A stretch of 6,229 nt of DNA from Clostridium sp. (GTDB lineage Bacteria; Bacillota; Clostridia; Clostridiales; Clostridiaceae). Positions 5,291 through 6,229 of this stretch are shown piece after piece. Location: positions 1-6,229 of the forward strand of contig JAAZGI010000255.1 of assembly GCA_012511315.1 (NCBI GenBank), read 5' to 3'. Positions within the stretch are counted from its first letter, which is position 1. Each line of letters starts with the position of its first letter. The notes beneath the pieces are model-generated. The model did not search any database. It was not told the origin of the DNA and worked only from the letters and a program-made list of their open reading frames with translations. A program made the position numbers and the translations under genes.

Positions 5291-5300
5291 AGGGATCGTT

Positions 5301-6229
5301 TTGGCATATACTGCATTGTATCGAGAGTTAAGACCCAAGCTGTTTTCAGATGTCATTGGGCAAGATCATATCACGACAACGCTTAAAAACGGAATAATTT
5401 CTGGGCGAGTGGCCCATGCTTATCTTTTTTCAGGTACTCGGGGAACCGGTAAAACTACCTGTGCAAAAATATTCGCCAAGGCATTAAATTGTCTGGACCT
5501 TGAGGAAGGTGAACCCTGTAACGTTTGTGAAAACTGCCTGCGGATTGACTCGGGTCTTTCATTGGATGTTATGGAGCAAGATGCTGCTACCAATAACAAA
5601 GTGGACGATATTCGCGATTTAATTGATGAAGTTCAATATCCACCTCAGGAAGGTAGATATAAAGTATATATTTTAGATGAGGCCCACATGTTAACCATGG
5701 GTGCCGTGAATGCATTTTTAAAAACCTTGGAAGAACCTCCGGAAAATGTTGTTTTTATCTTGGCGACGACAGATCCCCAGAAGCTTCCCATTACCATTTT
5801 ATCCCGCTGCCAGCGGTTTGAATTCCGGCGCATTAAAGCGTCAGACATAGAAGCCCGTCTACGAAACATTGTCGATGAGCGGGGCATTTATGCTGATAAT
5901 AAAAGTCTTGGTCTTATAGCCCGTGTGTCTGAAGGATCTATGCGCGATGCTTTGTCCATTTTGGATCAAAGTATGTCCATGGGGGACGGTAATATTGATT
6001 ACAATATTTTGATTGGTATGTTGGGATTGATGGGCAAAGCCAAGCTGTTTGAATTGACCGATGTGATTCTTAAAAAAGACATTGAGAAGGTTCTAACTGT
6101 CCTGGATACCATGACCGATAGTGGAAAAGATCCCTATTTTATTACCAAAGACTTGTTAGAGCATTTCAGGAACATGCTAATCACGAAAGTTATTCGAAAC
6201 AATCCGGATGAATTAGTAGAGGCAGCAGA
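5301..6229 (+). CDS. dnaX: DNA polymerase III subunit gamma/tau, N-terminal 309 codons (runs off right edge)
   Basis: DnaX is the AAA+ ATPase subunit of the clamp loader, which opens and loads the beta sliding clamp and ties the replicase together. Start TTG 5301-5303 is chosen because AGGAGG (5288-5293) is 7 nt upstream and the next in-frame ATG is codon 91. Present and in order are Walker A GTRGTGKT (45-52), the four zinc-module cysteines C64, C73, C76 and C79 with the same spacing as in E. coli, Walker B VYILDEAH (122-129), sensor 1 ATTDP (155-159), the SRC arginine finger (R169) and sensor 2 GSMRDA with R215. The clamp-loader AAA+ module is therefore complete and intact. The 3' part, where tau-specific domains and any programmed frameshift would lie, is outside the window. 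The stretch EQDAATNNKVDD is slightly off the usual EIDAASNNGVDD. In Firmicutes dnaX is usually followed by ybaB and recR, not visible here. Confidence 0.97.
   Translation, partial: MAYTALYRELRPKLFSDVIGQDHITTTLKNGIISGRVAHAYLFSGTRGTGKTTCAKIFAKALNCLDLEEGEPCNVCENCLRIDSGLSLDVMEQDAATNNKVDDIRDLIDEVQYPPQEGRYKVYILDEAHMLTMGAVNAFLKTLEEPPENVVFILATTDPQKLPITILSRCQRFEFRRIKASDIEARLRNIVDERGIYADNKSLGLIARVSEGSMRDALSILDQSMSMGDGNIDYNILIGMLGLMGKAKLFELTDVILKKDIEKVLTVLDTMTDSGKDPYFITKDLLEHFRNMLITKVIRNNPDELVEAA

Noticed and set aside
5645..5887. Minus-strand 80-codon frame inside dnaX
   Set aside because: Antisense to Walker B and sensor motifs of DnaX; a shadow frame.

Overview
The window looks like ordinary chromosomal sequence from a low-GC Gram-positive bacterium, most likely a member of the Clostridia. 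The grounds are AT-rich DNA with strong AGGAGG-type ribosome binding sites, two TTG start codons, a large Firmicutes-type SRP RNA with an Alu domain, and the order tRNA-Ser, SRP RNA, dnaX, which is typical of Firmicutes. Genus cannot be fixed from the sequence alone.

Left part (1-2180). After a possible tail of a membrane-protein gene at the left edge comes a minus-strand yjiH-family gene encoding a multi-spanning membrane protein with a nucleoside-recognition (Gate) domain. It has its own terminator and a candidate promoter overlapped by a small palindrome. About 450 bp without a confident gene follow, holding a start-less 67-codon open frame. A long, almost perfect bidirectional terminator then abuts a minus-strand tRNA-Arg(CCT), whose own promoter lies just upstream.

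Middle part (2180-4640). lgt (prolipoprotein diacylglyceryl transferase) and a DedA-family membrane protein lie in tandem on the minus strand, each with a candidate promoter. Divergent from dedA, on the plus strand, is a YkvA/DUF1232 membrane protein.

Right part (4640-6229). A consensus promoter drives tRNA-Ser(GGA) and, 2-3 nt after its CCA end, the SRP RNA, both ending at one strong terminator. dnaX (DNA polymerase III gamma/tau) follows with its own -10 element and an unusual leader built of five decamer repeats. It runs off the right edge after 309 codons, with all its AAA+ and zinc-module residues present.

Functionally the window mixes envelope biology (Lgt, DedA, YkvA, YjiH), translation and protein targeting (two tRNAs, SRP RNA) and replication (DnaX). 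I see no mobile element, CRISPR array, toxin-antitoxin or defence module, and no clear undescribed system. The best leads are small: the dnaX leader repeats, the tRNA-Ser/SRP RNA junction, and a motif shared by the yjiH and lgt promoter regions.
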